From Diphasiastrum complanatum (taxonomy: Eukaryota; Streptophyta; Lycopodiopsida; Lycopodiales; Lycopodiaceae): a stretch of DNA of 64,000 nt. The stretch covers positions 14,508,538 through 14,572,537 of the forward strand of contig CM055102.1 of the NCBI GenBank assembly GCA_029204225.1, written 5' to 3'. Below the pieces are notes generated by a model. The model did no database searches. It saw only the letters and a list, made by a program, of their open reading frames with translations, and was not told the origin of the DNA. How positions within the stretch are numbered: position 1 is the stretch's first letter; each line of letters opens with the position of its first letter. Positions 45,538-56,945 of the stretch are shown piece by piece. Both the position numbers and the translations under genes were made by a program.

Positions 45538-47076
45538 ATGGATTCAATTGGAGCCTATCTCTTGAAGCTAGTGAGAGGCTAAATTCAAGTAATTATTCAA
45601 TATGGAAAGTAAGAATGGAGTCACTTCTAGTGCTCCAAGATTTGTATGATCTTGTCCTTGGTGAAGAGGAAGAGCCTCAATGAGGACACGGTCTAGTGAA
45701 GTACAAAAAAAGATCTAGGCTAGCATTACATTGTCTTAAAATGAATGCTAGTAATGAACTCCTTAAAGAAGTTGCATCTTGTACCTAGGACAAAGAGGCT
45801 TCGAACTCCTTGAAAGGGATCTATGAATCCAAAAATACCTATAGAGTGCTTATGCTAAGGAATAGAGTTCTTCAAAGCATTAGAGGTAGTGACAAGAGTG
45901 CTCAAGAGTATGTCTTGAGGATAAAATCTCTCAATAAAGAACTTTCCATCATAAGTGAGAGTATCCAAGATGATGAGCTTGTGAAAATTATCCTAAATGG
46001 TCTTGGAGATGAGTTCTCCAATCTAGTACAAAGCTTTGCAATTCAAGATTCTCTACCTTCTTTTGACAACTCCATAGTGTGTTTGTGGCCGAGGAGAGTA
46101 GAATCCTTCATGTGAAACAAAGGATTGGTTCCTTGAAGCTACATGATGGAGATTAGAAGGCCAACTTCTCAAGCAAAGACAAGGCAAAGTCCAAGAAGAA
46201 GATCCAACACAAGGAGACCAAGAGTGATGATCAAGCATCAAGCTCTAAAGTTGGAAAGAAGAACAAGGCCAAACTAAAGTGCTTCTTTTGTGGAGAGAAG
46301 GGGCACTTTGCATTCGAGTGCTACAAAAAGAAAAATGCACAAGGTGAGAGAAAGCAAGGCAACCTTACCCTTGAGAAAGAGGAGGATGAAGTGGATTCGT
46401 CCTTGATGGCATCTACATCAACAATCAAGAGCTACTCCAATGACACTTGGTGGCTTGATAGTGGGGCTAGCTCCCACATGACATTCCAAAAAGATTTCTT
46501 CTCAACTCTTGTACCTTTTGTAGGTTGTAAAACTCTATTCTAACAACAAGTGATCAAGAATGTAGAATAGATGGAGTGGGAACTATTCCCTTAAGTCTTG
46601 GATCCTCTAAAAGAGTAGATTTTCAAAATGCACTCTATGTTCCTACACTCACTAAGAGTTTGCTAAGTGTAGGACAATTGATGGATGATGGTTTAGATGT
46701 CCATTTTAAGCAAGGTGTTTGCTCCATTATGATGAGTGATACTTGCATTGTAAAGGGATTCAAGCAAGGAAGGCTTTTTAAGCTTGATGCTAATGTATTT
46801 CTTGGAAGTGTGAACATGGCTAAGGAGGAGCTTAATCAAGTGGAGCTTTGGCATAAGAGGTTGGGCCATCCCAACTTCAAATAAATGGAGATGCTATGCA
46901 CAAAGGATCTTGATTTCGGCCTTCCAAAGACATTTTCAAAGTGTGGAAAAAGTTGTGAAGCTTGTAGCCTCTCAAAGGCACACAAGCTACCTTTTGCTAA
47001 CTCTTCCACTAGATCTTCTAAAGCATTAGATCTCATTCATAGTGATATGCACTCTTTTTCTCAAGAATCTAAAGGA
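45538..47076 (+). pseudogene. Ty1/copia gag-protease-pre-integrase relic
   Basis: Gag starts near MDSIGAYLLKL, with NYSIWKVRMESLL, LKGIYESKNTYRVLMLRNRV and ILNGLGDEFSNLV, and stops at 45679 and 45787 (TAG where Trp is likely). The zinc knuckle CFFCGEKGHFAFECYKKK (about 46280-46333) and the protease WWLDSGASSHM (about 46450) are intact. The pre-integrase part reads LWHKRLGHPNFK...CEACSLSKAHKLPF and ends at LDLIHSDMHSF, just inside the integrase. Sequence after about 47076 is unrelated; integrase core, RT and RNase H are missing. Confidence 0.88.
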
Positions 47077-47729
47077 GGTGAAAAAGCTCAAGCAAGAGAC
47101 ATACCTGCAGAACCTCTTGTTGCTGAAGAACTAGTACCAAAAGCGGGCTTATCATTGTGAACTGATCCAAACGATCGATTGCATCATCATGAATCACCTT
47201 TCCACATGGTGGAGCTCGAGGAACCACACACTAAAGTGCTCACCAGTTTGCTAGCAAGCCGTGTTAGTTTATCCCTCGGAGAATTACTACGGATTGCGCC
47301 ACAAGCCAAGAGCCTCCTGGTTGAATGAAGCAGGTTTGTAGATCAAAACCCTATATAGATTTTCAAACTTGATCAATTCCAATTTTTTGATTTCACATAC
47401 TGGATTTGGCCGATTTTTGGATCATTAGATCAGCCTTAGTGGTGGCTAATAGATTGCATATCAAATTTTCAGCATTTGCATGTAGACTTGGAATAGTCAA
47501 TTTTTTTGTGATTTTGTCAAAACTCTAATTTTGATTGGGTCTCTAGATAGTGAGGTTGCTGGACTTCATTTGAGTGTGTTTCAGTCTTAGGAAGTGACAA
47601 AAGTCATTAGATTGAGGATAGATCATAGGTTGATCAAGATTCAATGATTCTATATGTTGATTTGCTTGGTATAAGTGCTGGAGGAGATATTTCTAGGGAG
47701 TTTCAAATCTTTGTGATTTCTTTTGAAAG
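47077..47729. other. Junction stretch between copia and gypsy pieces
   Basis: No LTR ends, primer site or protein motif was recognised. The sequence may be leader or LTR of an unknown element. Confidence 0.4.
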
Positions 47730-49885
47730 AATTGTTGTTGTTCAAAGGAGTGCTTTGTGCATTGAAACAAGTTAGAAAAGAAGATATGTTGGAAGCCAAT
47801 TCTGAAGGGTATTCCTCCAACCAGCATACTGTACCCTTGGTGGATGGAGCAGTCCCCAAGGTGAGTCATTACTATCATTGCAACCCGAATTATATAGAGC
47901 TGATCAAACAAGAATTGTAGAAATTACTAGATGTTGTTTTTATTTATAAAATCGAGCACACTAAGTGGGTATTGCCAATAGTCATTGTACCCAAGAAGAA
48001 CGGCAAGATGCGGACTTATGTGAATCTTAAAGCATTAAATTCAGTCACCAAGATGGACCATTTTCTCTTACCATTTACGGAAAGTGTCCTTGATAAAGTA
48101 GTTGGAGCAGAAGCCTACAATTTCTTGGACAGCTTCAGCGGTTACAATCAGGTGAAGATAGCGCCACAAGATCAGCATAAGACAACATTCGCCACAGAAT
48201 GGGGGACCTATGCCTATAAGGTGATGTTGTTTGGACTTTGCAATGCCCCAAGTACTTTTCAACGAGTTATGCAGACGACATTCAAAGAGTATTTGTAGAA
48301 GTTTTTGCAGATTTTCTTGGATGGTCTATGCGTGCATGGACCTAACTCGGAGCACTTATCCAACTTGGAGAAGGTGCTGAAGAAATGTCGTGAGTATCAG
48401 ATATCCCTTAACCCAGAAAAGTGTCAATTTTGGGTGACATATGGCCTAATCCTTGGCCACATAGTATCTAGACACGGAATCGCCACAGACCTATGTCGAA
48501 GATAAAGATCATTGTCGATCTACCACCACCATGAACGATCCGCAGAGTCTACATTTTCATGGGTCATGCTAACTATTAGAAGATCTTCATTCTAGACTTT
48601 GCGAAATTAGCACAACCAATCTACAAACTCACAATGGAACCATATTGGACTGAGGAAGCCCTACAGGCTTTTCAGAAGCTTAAAGATGCATTGGTCTCAA
48701 TGCCAATATTATGCCCACCCAATTGGTCCATAGAGTTTCATGTGCATACAGACGCATCAAAGTATGCAGCGGGAGCTATCTTAACCCAGCCAGGAGAACA
48801 CAAAAAGGATTTTTCAATCTGATTTGCAAGCCGTCAGCTCAGTGGTTCAGAGATAATTTATTGGACAACAGAGCGGGAGGCACTGACAATGATTTATGTG
48901 GTTAAGAAGTTTCGACATTATTTGATGGCCACACATTTTACTTTTTATATGGACTATCAACCCTTGCTATATCTTGTTAATAAAACTTGCAACACAAGGA
49001 GAATTACTCGTTGGTTACTCTTGTTGTTGGAGTTTGACTTTTGGATAGTGGTTCGTAAGGGAAAGCAACACTACATGGCGGATCATGTGTCGCGAATCAA
49101 GAGAAAAAAAATTGCGGCCCTACCTGATGATGAGCTACCTGATGCTGCCTTATTCTACATTGACACTGTACCAGAATGGGCCACAAATATAGTTGGATAT
49201 CTAATGCGGGGCCAACCAGATAAGTCTTTACCCAAGGCGGAACAACAAAAACTGATTTTGAAAGCTAGACCTTATCAGCTGATTGTCGGCCAGTTGTATC
49301 GAAGAGGACCAGATGATATTCTTTGAAGTTGTATTTTTCCACACGAGGCCACCCAAATTATCTCAATTTTGCATGAAGGCATGGGTGGTGATCATTTTGC
49401 ATCCGACATTACGGTTCGCAAGTTCTGCAATCAGGATGCTGGTGGCCAACGATTCATAAAGATATGGATAAATACCTGAAGAAATGCGATGCGTGCCAAA
49501 GAGCTAGGAAGCCGACAAGACTGAATTATGATTTGTTATATCTAGTTCTAGCTCAAGCACCATTCAAGAAGTGGGGATTGGATTATATCGGTCCTATTCA
49601 TCCTGCCGCAAGCTCGATATATTATCGTGGCCATGGATTACCTCACCAAGTGGGTCAAAGCCAAGGCAGTGCGGATAGCTGACGCTCGAGCAACTGCCAA
49701 GTTTCTATATGAGAATATCATTGTGCACTTCGGATGCCCGATGGAGATAGTCAACGATCGCGGAAGCCATTTCGTCAATGAGACCATCAAGGTCCTATTG
49801 GAGGAATTCTTCGTGATCCATAGATTCAGCATGCCATATTATCCTCGGGTTAATGGATAGGCGGAATCATCCAATAGGATCTGCA
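47730..49885 (+). pseudogene. Ty3/gypsy RT-RNase H-integrase piece
   Basis: RT has VPKKNGKMRTYVNLKALNSV, EAYNFLDSFSGYNQVKIAP, TFATEWGTYAYKVMLFGLCN and the catalytic box IFLDGLCVHG, in which the second Asp is Gly (GGT at 48323-48325). RNase H includes VHTDASKYAAGAILTQPGEH and HYMADHVSRIK. The spacer LFYIDTVPEWATNIVGYLMR and integrase (ILHEGMGGDHFASDITVRKF, YLKKCDACQRARKP, KKWGLDYIGPIHPA, MDYLTKWVKAKAV, RFSMPYYPRVNG) follow in changing frames. It stops at about 49885. The minus-strand gypsy at 28685-29640 plus 37727-37982 is a relative. Confidence 0.88.
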
Positions 49886-51754
49886 GGCTGCCAAATGCAT
49901 GACCTACCAACCGCGTGACCAACCAAGACTTGAATGTTGAGAGTTGATTTTGAAAGCTGAAAAGAGATCGTTGAATCCTGATTCACAAGCCAAGACTCAG
50001 AGACATTTGATAGAGAAAGGCTAGAGCCCAAAACTTTCTGCAAGCAATGCAAGCCAGTGCACTCCTCCTCCTCAGTCTTGAGAGATAGATCAAGAGGTGA
50101 AATTTTTTGAAAAACCATGAAATTGATGAATGGCCGTTTTAAGTTTACATTCCATGGAATGAAATTAAATGAGCAGTTATTGCTTTGAGCGAGTTCGGAG
50201 GAGTGACTCACGAGTCATGACTCAATCCATGAGTTAGGACTCCTTAACTCATGACTAGTCTTCAATTTAGGGCTAGGGCTAAAGGGCCTTAAAGGTTGAA
50301 GCCTTTTAACTTTAACATCTTACATGGCCATGGGCTATGTTATATGGGCCATGGGCTATGACTCTTAAACCTAGGCATAAAAATAAAATCTACTCGATTT
50401 TAAGAAAACCTAAAAGTTTAAAACTTATAGGCTAAAAGCATTTTTTTTATATAAATTTTGTAAGCTAATACCCTATCTCTCATAGCTTAATAGGCTTATT
50501 ACCTATAGGTGATTCTAACATGTAGGTTGTTGAAACCTACAAGAATAATACTATTAGGTGAATTGTAAATATAGTGGGCTTTTCTATATGGATTATAGGT
50601 TTTTTGCAAGCACTGGAACTTACACATGAACTCGAAGTCCAATTCGAATTTCTTTCTACATCTTAAATTCTTGTCACAAATTGATGTAATGGCTTTTTCC
50701 TCCAGGTTCAACGACCAATCCACACTCAAATCTCCGCATGTTTCAACGTCCAAGCCAGTTTTAGTGAAAAAAACTTTGTTCTTTCTCCATTGCCAACTGG
50801 TACTAGTAAATCACAAAACAAGTCTATTGACACAAGACTTTTTCTTGTTCTTTTCTCGTTGCCCAGAATATGGATAGATCACAGAACTGTGGGTTTTTTT
50901 GGTAACAAGCATTTCAAGGGCTCGGGTTAGTTAGGGCCCGAGTCATGTGAAGTAGTAAATAGTAACGACTTAGATGTAAGGGTCACTGACGCGTGTTTTT
51001 GGTAGGTTCCTTGGTATGTAGTGCACAGACCCTTTTCTTGGCACATGAACCAAAATGTTTTTAGTCTTACAAACACTCAAGTTTCAAATGCCTCAAAAAA
51101 AATTCTTTTACTGATATTCAACGACATCTTTTAATGTAGGTCTGCACACTTTTGATGAGAATGTTCAACCGGAGGCGATTTCAATGCCCAAACGAGCGGC
51201 TGCATCCTAGCACAAGCGCATGAACCCCAAGCCCAACGCCAATTGGGTCGCGAATAATCCTATCTCATATAGCATATTGAACGGTGTTGCATCTTGTGGT
51301 GTCATTGAGAGGTCCTTGAGTTTTTACAAGTACACGTAATGAATTTCATGCTTCACGAGTAGGTACAACATATTCTACGTAAAACACGTTTGTCATGACC
51401 CTAATACCATGGAATATTGTGAATCCAATGCAGGTTCCTCCTCACACTCTTCACTGAACAAGAAGACTTGTTTATTGACCTTTTTGTTGGACAAGTAATC
51501 TAGCATGGGCATCTATGCAAAGCAATAGACATTGCATTTGCATGGAAAATGATGAGGAAATGTACACTAATTTTCTCCACAAACTAGAAAGATTGTCAAA
51601 GGTATGAAAAATTTCCATTTGAAAAACACCTGAACACATTCCAGCAGGTACATCGACTTGTGTATGTAATCTACTTGTTTCTTGCAAAATTCTAACTCTA
51701 GTTCGCATCTCTATATAGGAGTAGGAGCCAGTGCATCCTCGATCGGTTTCATTT
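49886..51754. other. Intergenic stretch, no gene recognised
   Basis: Short frames on both strands show no motifs. TCATGAC/GAGTCATGAC-like repeats at 50205-50262 and GGGCTAGGGCTAAAGGGCC at 50270 are minor simple patterns. No LTR ends were recognised. Confidence 0.45.
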
Positions 51755-52586
51755 TGTGAAAAATGCAAAAATAAGCTTGGTAGAGGCCAAAAATCTTGTA
51801 TATAGATAAACACACATGTGTGGAGCCTGTTCCCATGTGTGAAACTAGTGTACTTGTCATGTACCATAATCATATATGTTGTACATATGATTTAATTCAA
51901 GTTCTAGTGGCTAAAATGGCCAAAAACTAGTTTTCTAGATATGTGACACATGGCATCAATCTGTTGATTGCATGAGCCAAATATTCTGGTTAGGTGTCAT
52001 ATCCCATGTGTAGAGGACAGCTCACACATGTGGAATAAGTTGAAGTAGACGAATTTTGACTTCTAGAAGATTTCCAAGTAGATCTCCATATAGAAGGAAA
52101 ATGGACCAAAAGTGCTCAAAATGGAAGGTTTTGTCCAAGTGTCAGTTTTGCATGATGAATCATCATATGACAAAGCACCTTCACACATGTGGGATCAGAG
52201 GGATGATCAGTACCACGAGCTCCTACTTATTGTATATATAGAGCCACATTTGGCCATAATCATTGTGAGACACCAATCTTGGTTTTGGAAGCAATTTTGA
52301 GTGATTCTCTCCATTTGTCTACATTTGTTTTGATTGTTTTGAGGTTCTATCAATGTGTACTTGATTTTCAGGTTGGAGTCCGTACTCAGACAGTGTTTCA
52401 CACGTGTGAAACCATAAATTACACTTACCTTCAATTAATGATTTTTCTTGTTAGGATTTTGTGTCTAAAATTGATCTAGATTGATCTTAATCTGAAGTAG
52501 ATTGATAGATCAAGTAATCTGACAACCAATCCCTCTTGAGGATCAGATTAGGATCCACTCTTGGTCCTTTTTGTACTTTTTGCACA
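51755..52586 (+). repeat. 5' LTR with CACATGTG/CACACGTGTG palindromes
   Basis: It starts TGTGAAAAATGC and ends TTTTTGCACA before the primer site. It carries CACACATGTGTG (51811-51822), CATGTG at 51834 and 52005, CACATGTG at 52025 and 52184, and TTTCACACGTGTGAAA at 52396-52411. A TATA box (TATATATAG) lies at 52233-52241. Confidence 0.88.
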
Positions 52587-52599
52587 TGGTATCAGAGCC
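52587..52599 (+). promoter_or_regulatory. Primer-binding site, tRNA-Met type
   Basis: TGGTATCAGAGCC directly after the LTR. Confidence 0.8.
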
Positions 52600-54258
52600 T
52601 AGTACAAGAGGTTTTGTTGAAATTGATAGGGTTAATCCAAATCAAAGCCAAAATTAGCAGCTTTTTGGAAACTAGTCAAATTTTGTGTAGCGAGTTGGAT
52701 TTGATAGCTATATTCAAAATTTTGGGTCCAGATCTTGTTGTGGGCTATAGGAATCCTTTTCGCACGTGTGAGGCTGTACAGATCTGGTTTTGACTGAGAA
52801 ATTTCAAAAATGTGTCGAATTTGACTCACATACCCAATTTGAGTGATTTTTGGTGCAAAATCAAGCATTTTCTATAGAGAATCTAATCTTTTGATTAGTT
52901 TTTGGATTAGATCAGCCAAGAAATTAAATTTGAAGCTTGAATTAGGTGCATTAATTGATTATCTCTAATTTTTTGAGTGCATGTTGAAGTTGAGAGAGAT
53001 TTTGCCAAAAATCATAGATTAAGGAGTGATATGCAAGGTGAGAGGTTGAAATCCATTGTACCATCACTCTAGATTTGTTCAAGAGTGATAGGGTCAAGTT
53101 TAGAAGCATCAATTTGCTAGAAAACATCCTTGGATCTGTCCTCCAAGTGAAACCTTTGAGAGTTTCTAGTGCATATAGAGCATCTATGCAAATCTTTTGT
53201 AGAATTTGACATAGATTGGCTTAAATTGAGAGTTCTAGAAAAGAGATTGGGATCCAAGTCACATTGTTCAACCCTACTCAATTTGTTTGAGTGATTGTAA
53301 GGTTTGAAAAGAGTCATTAAGGTGTCTATTGCAAATGTGTAGAGAGAGATCCAATTTTCTAAAGAGTTCCTTCCTTTGTATAGGGCAAGACCTAGAAGCT
53401 CATTATGTGTTGTTATAGGTGAAGAATTTGTCTTCTCCTAGGTGATCAAATCTTTCTAAGTGGTATTAGCTCTTTGAAGCACAATATCTTAGTGAGAAAA
53501 ATCACAACTTTTGATTTTGAATTTCATTCCAAGTCTTAAAAAGTAGAGTAATTGGTGGAATCCAATAGGAGTGATTGAATTCAATTTGTTGAGCAAAAAT
53601 TGACATAGAATGTATGAAACTCAAATTAGTTCTATTCAACTTTCTTTGTAAGAGTGTGAGGGTTAATTTGTGATCCCATTGGATGTCTAGAATAAGGAGG
53701 AGTCCATATTTGAGTATTCATGCATGGTTGAGATCTTTGTGAATCTCTAGTTGTCTAACTTTTTAAGCTTTGTGAAAAATTGGTGGTATAGTTTGCTGTC
53801 AAATCAAATCAAATTCATTATAAATCTCAAGTGTGAGATTATTTGGGTCAAGATTGAGTCCAAAAGAAGTGATTAAGTTTGATTTTCATGTATTTGAAAC
53901 AAAACCCATCTTTTGTTCAAGAATCTCAAGTGTTGAGAGAACTAGTCAAGTGAAAAGGAAAATCTAGGTGTCAAATCTTTTTCATATCCATTTCAACTTT
54001 CAAAAGAAAGAGTCATTGGTATTTGATGAGTCCAATAGGAGATTGGATATGATTTCTTTAGTGATTTGATTCAAAGATTGTGTGCTTTTGTCTTAGTGAT
54101 CAAAGCAAAGTTTCCAAGTAACTAGTCATTACTGTGAAGATTGATTCTTAGGTTTGTGAGCTAGATCTTTTGTAGATCCTTCTAGATTGTTGAAGATTTT
54201 CAAATCTAATCTCTTGAAAGTCACAAATTTGTAGAATCATATCACAGGTTTTTATTCA
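52600..54258 (+). other. Non-coding interior of the 51755-56362 element
   Basis: It is AT-rich with frequent stops in all frames and no motif. GCACGTGTGAGG at 52762 again has the CACGTG core seen in the LTR. It may be an untranslated leader. Confidence 0.45.
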
Positions 54259-54259
54259 C

Positions 54260-54487
54260 ATGGCATCAATAGGTGGCATCCTATTGAAGGAAAGAAAGGA
54301 TCCTGAGTGCAACCTTTGTGGCAAGGGAGGATATTTTTTTCTCAAGATGCTACAAAAAGAAGACCAGTCCATCCAAGGAGAACCAAAGCAAGGGGGCCGA
54401 GGTGAAGGATGGAGCTTCAAGTTCAAAATGCAAATACAAGAAGGACAAGTCCAAGGAAAGGTGTTTCCTTTGTGGAAAGGTGAATGA
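54260..54487 (+). pseudogene. Zinc-knuckle (gag-like) remnant
   Basis: ECNLCGKGGYFFLKM, with KRCFLCGKVNEA about 45 codons further on in another frame, suggests two decayed C-C-H-C knuckles: in the first, His reads Tyr and the last Cys is lost to a frame change. The knuckles are linked by a Lys/Ser-rich stretch (SKGAEVKDGASSSKCKYKKD). This is the only gag-like trace in the element. Confidence 0.55.
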
Positions 54488-54641
54488 GGCTTGAAGTCTC
54501 ACAAGGACTTGCAAGATTTGTCTTCAAGAGTCTATCACAACACATGTCAAATCTTTTGAAATTTTTCATTTGGAAGTGCATTGTTTGGTTCAAGATGCAA
54601 AGATAGATGTCACTTTCATGAAAGTAACTTAGATTTATTTT

Positions 54642-55193
54642 ATGTCCTTGGAAAGTATTCTGCTTGGAACTTTGGACAAGTTCAAACTTATTGTTATTAT
54701 CCAAGAGAAATTAATCAAGAATAAGGAGCAATCACAAAATGAAAATAGTTTCATTTATGCTCTCATGTCAACTTATGATGAACCATTTTTCTTTGAAGAG
54801 ATTTTTGTATCTCAAAGGTGGATTAAGACAATACTAGTTGAGTGTGATGTCTTAAAGTATAGCAAAGCATGTTTTCCTTGTAAGCTTACATTAGTTATGA
54901 AGTCAAGGAAATGGAAATGTCTTCATAATGTAAATTCTTTTAGTTTCAATAAGATCATGAATGATGTGTTCATTCATAAAGATGAAAATTGCAAGTTTTC
55001 AATCTTAAAGGCAAGTTCTAAACTTCTTATGAAAATAAGTGAAGCATCCAAAGTGGACACTTATATCCATAAGCAAGTAGTTAGCCTTATTGAGATGAAA
55101 ATACCTTTTGATTTTAATATTAGGAAAATCATGCCAAGTTGTGGTGATTTTTGGACTTATGTTTCAAACACTTTGTTATTACATCATGCATAG
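54642..55193 (+). CDS. Unrecognised 184-codon frame inside an LTR element
   Basis: An open frame reading MSLESILLGTLDKFKLIVII... to YVSNTLLLHHA. It is rich in Lys, Ile, Phe and Ser, has several Cys residues (ECDVLKYSKACFPCKL), and no recognised motif, signal peptide or clear membrane span. It sits where pol would be. It may be the end of a longer captured or degenerate gene. I do not recognise it and do not know whether it is translated. Confidence 0.35.
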   Translation: MSLESILLGTLDKFKLIVIIQEKLIKNKEQSQNENSFIYALMSTYDEPFFFEEIFVSQRWIKTILVECDVLKYSKACFPCKLTLVMKSRKWKCLHNVNSFSFNKIMNDVFIHKDENCKFSILKASSKLLMKISEASKVDTYIHKQVVSLIEMKIPFDFNIRKIMPSCGDFWTYVSNTLLLHHA

Positions 55194-55583
55194 TCTTGCC
55201 AATTTGAATGAGTCTAATTCGCTAGATCGTGGTAACATGATGGTAGATCTTTGTGATCCTAATAAATCAAGAAAAAATCTTTATTTTCTCATGAAGGAGC
55301 ATGCACATGAAGAAGGAGCAAGCCTCAAGGTCAAGCATCTACATGAAAATTGAAAGGAATCAATTTTGGAGGTGCTAGGATGGTGCAAAGCTCTCAAGCT
55401 CATCAAAGATGTCAACATCAAAGAAGCACTATCATGGATATGGTGATTTCAGATCAACATCAAGCTCATTGGCTGATCTTCACACTTTTTCAACCAGCAA
55501 AGGCCAATTCAGCCCATGGAGTCAAGTTCAAGATCATCATGTTTCCCATCAAGCTAGATTTACCAAGCCATATTTTTGAGGAG

Positions 55584-56362
55584 TGTGAAAAATGCAAAAA
55601 TAAGCTTGGTAGAGGCCAAAAATCTTGTATATAGATAAACACACATGTGTGGAGCCTGTTCCCATGTGTGAAACTAGTGTACTTGTCATGTACCGTAATC
55701 ATATATGTTGTACATATGATTTAATTCAAGTTCTAGTGGCTAAAATGGCCAAAAATTAGTTTTCTAGATATGTGACACATGGCATCAATCTATTGATTGC
55801 ATGAGCCAAATATTTTGGTTAGGTATCATATCCCATGTGTAGAGGACAGCTCACACGTGTGGAATAAGCTGAAGTAGGCAAATTTTGACTTCTAGAAGAT
55901 TTCCAAGTAGATCTCCATATAGAAGGAAAATGGACCAAAAGTGCTCAAAATAGAAGGTTTTGTCCAAGTGTCAGTTTTGCATGATGAATCATCATATGAC
56001 AAAGCAAATTCACACATGGGGGATCAGAGGGATGATCAGTACCACGAGCTCTCACTTATTGTATATATAGAGCCACATTTGGCCATAATCATTGTGAGAC
56101 ACCAATCTTCGTTTTGGAAGCAATTTTGAGTGATTCTTTCCATTTGTTTACATTTGTTTTGATTGTTTTGAGGTTCTATCAATGTGTACTTGATTTTTAG
56201 GTCGGAGTCCATACTCAGATAGTGTTTCACATGTGTGAAACCATAAAGTACACTTACATTCAATTAATTATTGTTCTTGTTAGGATTTTGTGTCTCTAAT
56301 TGATCTAGATTGATCTTAATCTGAAGTAGATTGATAGATCAAGTAATCTGACAACCAATTTC
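55584..56362 (+). repeat. 3' LTR, end missing
   Basis: It starts TGTGAAAAATGC after GAGGAG and follows the 5' LTR with few substitutions until GACAACCAATTT. The large palindrome reads TTTCACATGTGTGAAA here (C to T at its centre). Confidence 0.88.
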
Positions 56363-56746
56363 TCTATCCACATTGCCTTTTGAAAATTAATAACATCTAT
56401 TCAAAAGAACCACGTGCGATGATACCTGACAAAATAGTGTACATCACACCCCAAACCCTAAATCCATAAAAATACTATTGAAAGAAGGGTCCTCAAGTTT
56501 CAGATTTGCTCGCCATTGTACACATTTTCTAAAAAATGCTCGCCAATATCTGCTCGTTGACATATGCTCGCTGAGAAATGCTCGCCAAAAAAGTGCACCC
56601 CCTTGAGAGTTAACTCTTGAAACTTTAATGTGTCAAAAAAACTGACTCAGAAGCATCTATGAAAATCTCTGTGAGAGTTACTGATGGAAAAATCATCAAA
56701 TTTGAGTGTTTGTGAGAGTTCATAAAGGCAGAATCTCACACACATT
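56363..56746. repeat. Short stretch with TGCTCGCC repeats
   Basis: TGCTCGCC or TGCTCG(T/C)TG occurs five times at 56507-56586 with spacings of 12-30 bases, next to ACCCCAAACCCTAAATCC. No gene is seen. Confidence 0.5.
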
Positions 56747-56945
56747 CACCTTCGCCCAACCTATAGTCACTGACATGACGGCCAACAAGAGAATGTGTGG
56801 CGTTGCCTCCTCCTCCTCGTCTCCCCCCTCCTCCATCACACGCATCCACCTTCGTCCAACCTCCAGTCACTGACATGACAACCAACAAGAGAATGCGTGG
56901 CATTGCCCCCTCCTCCTCGTCTCCCCCTGTTACCAGATGCCACAC
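56747..56945. repeat. Tandem duplication of about 100 bp at the ORF start
   Basis: CACCTTCG(C/T)CCAACCT...AACAAGAGAATG(T/C)GTGGC occurs at 56747 and again at 56847. Each copy holds an ATG followed by T-(A/T)-NKRM-(C/R)-G. Confidence 0.85.

Larger units (their letters stand above)
51755..56362 (+). mobile_element. LTR element with an unusual interior
   Basis: The 5' LTR (51755-52586) is followed by the primer site TGGTATCAGAGCC at 52587. The 3' LTR (55584-56362) follows a GAGGAG purine tract and lacks its last 50 or so bases. The interior, about 3 kb, has no protease, integrase, RT or RNase H landmarks. It holds 1.6 kb of non-coding sequence, a zinc-knuckle remnant (about 54308-54480) and an unrecognised 184-codon frame (54642-55193). 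The LTRs are very similar to each other, so the copy is fairly young. It looks like a large non-autonomous element. Confidence 0.8.

Noticed and set aside
55490-55702. Minus-strand frames repeated at 51472-51873 and 55490-55702 (and 52207-52434 and 56036-56263)
   Set aside because: Repetition is due to the LTR pair; no motif supports translation.
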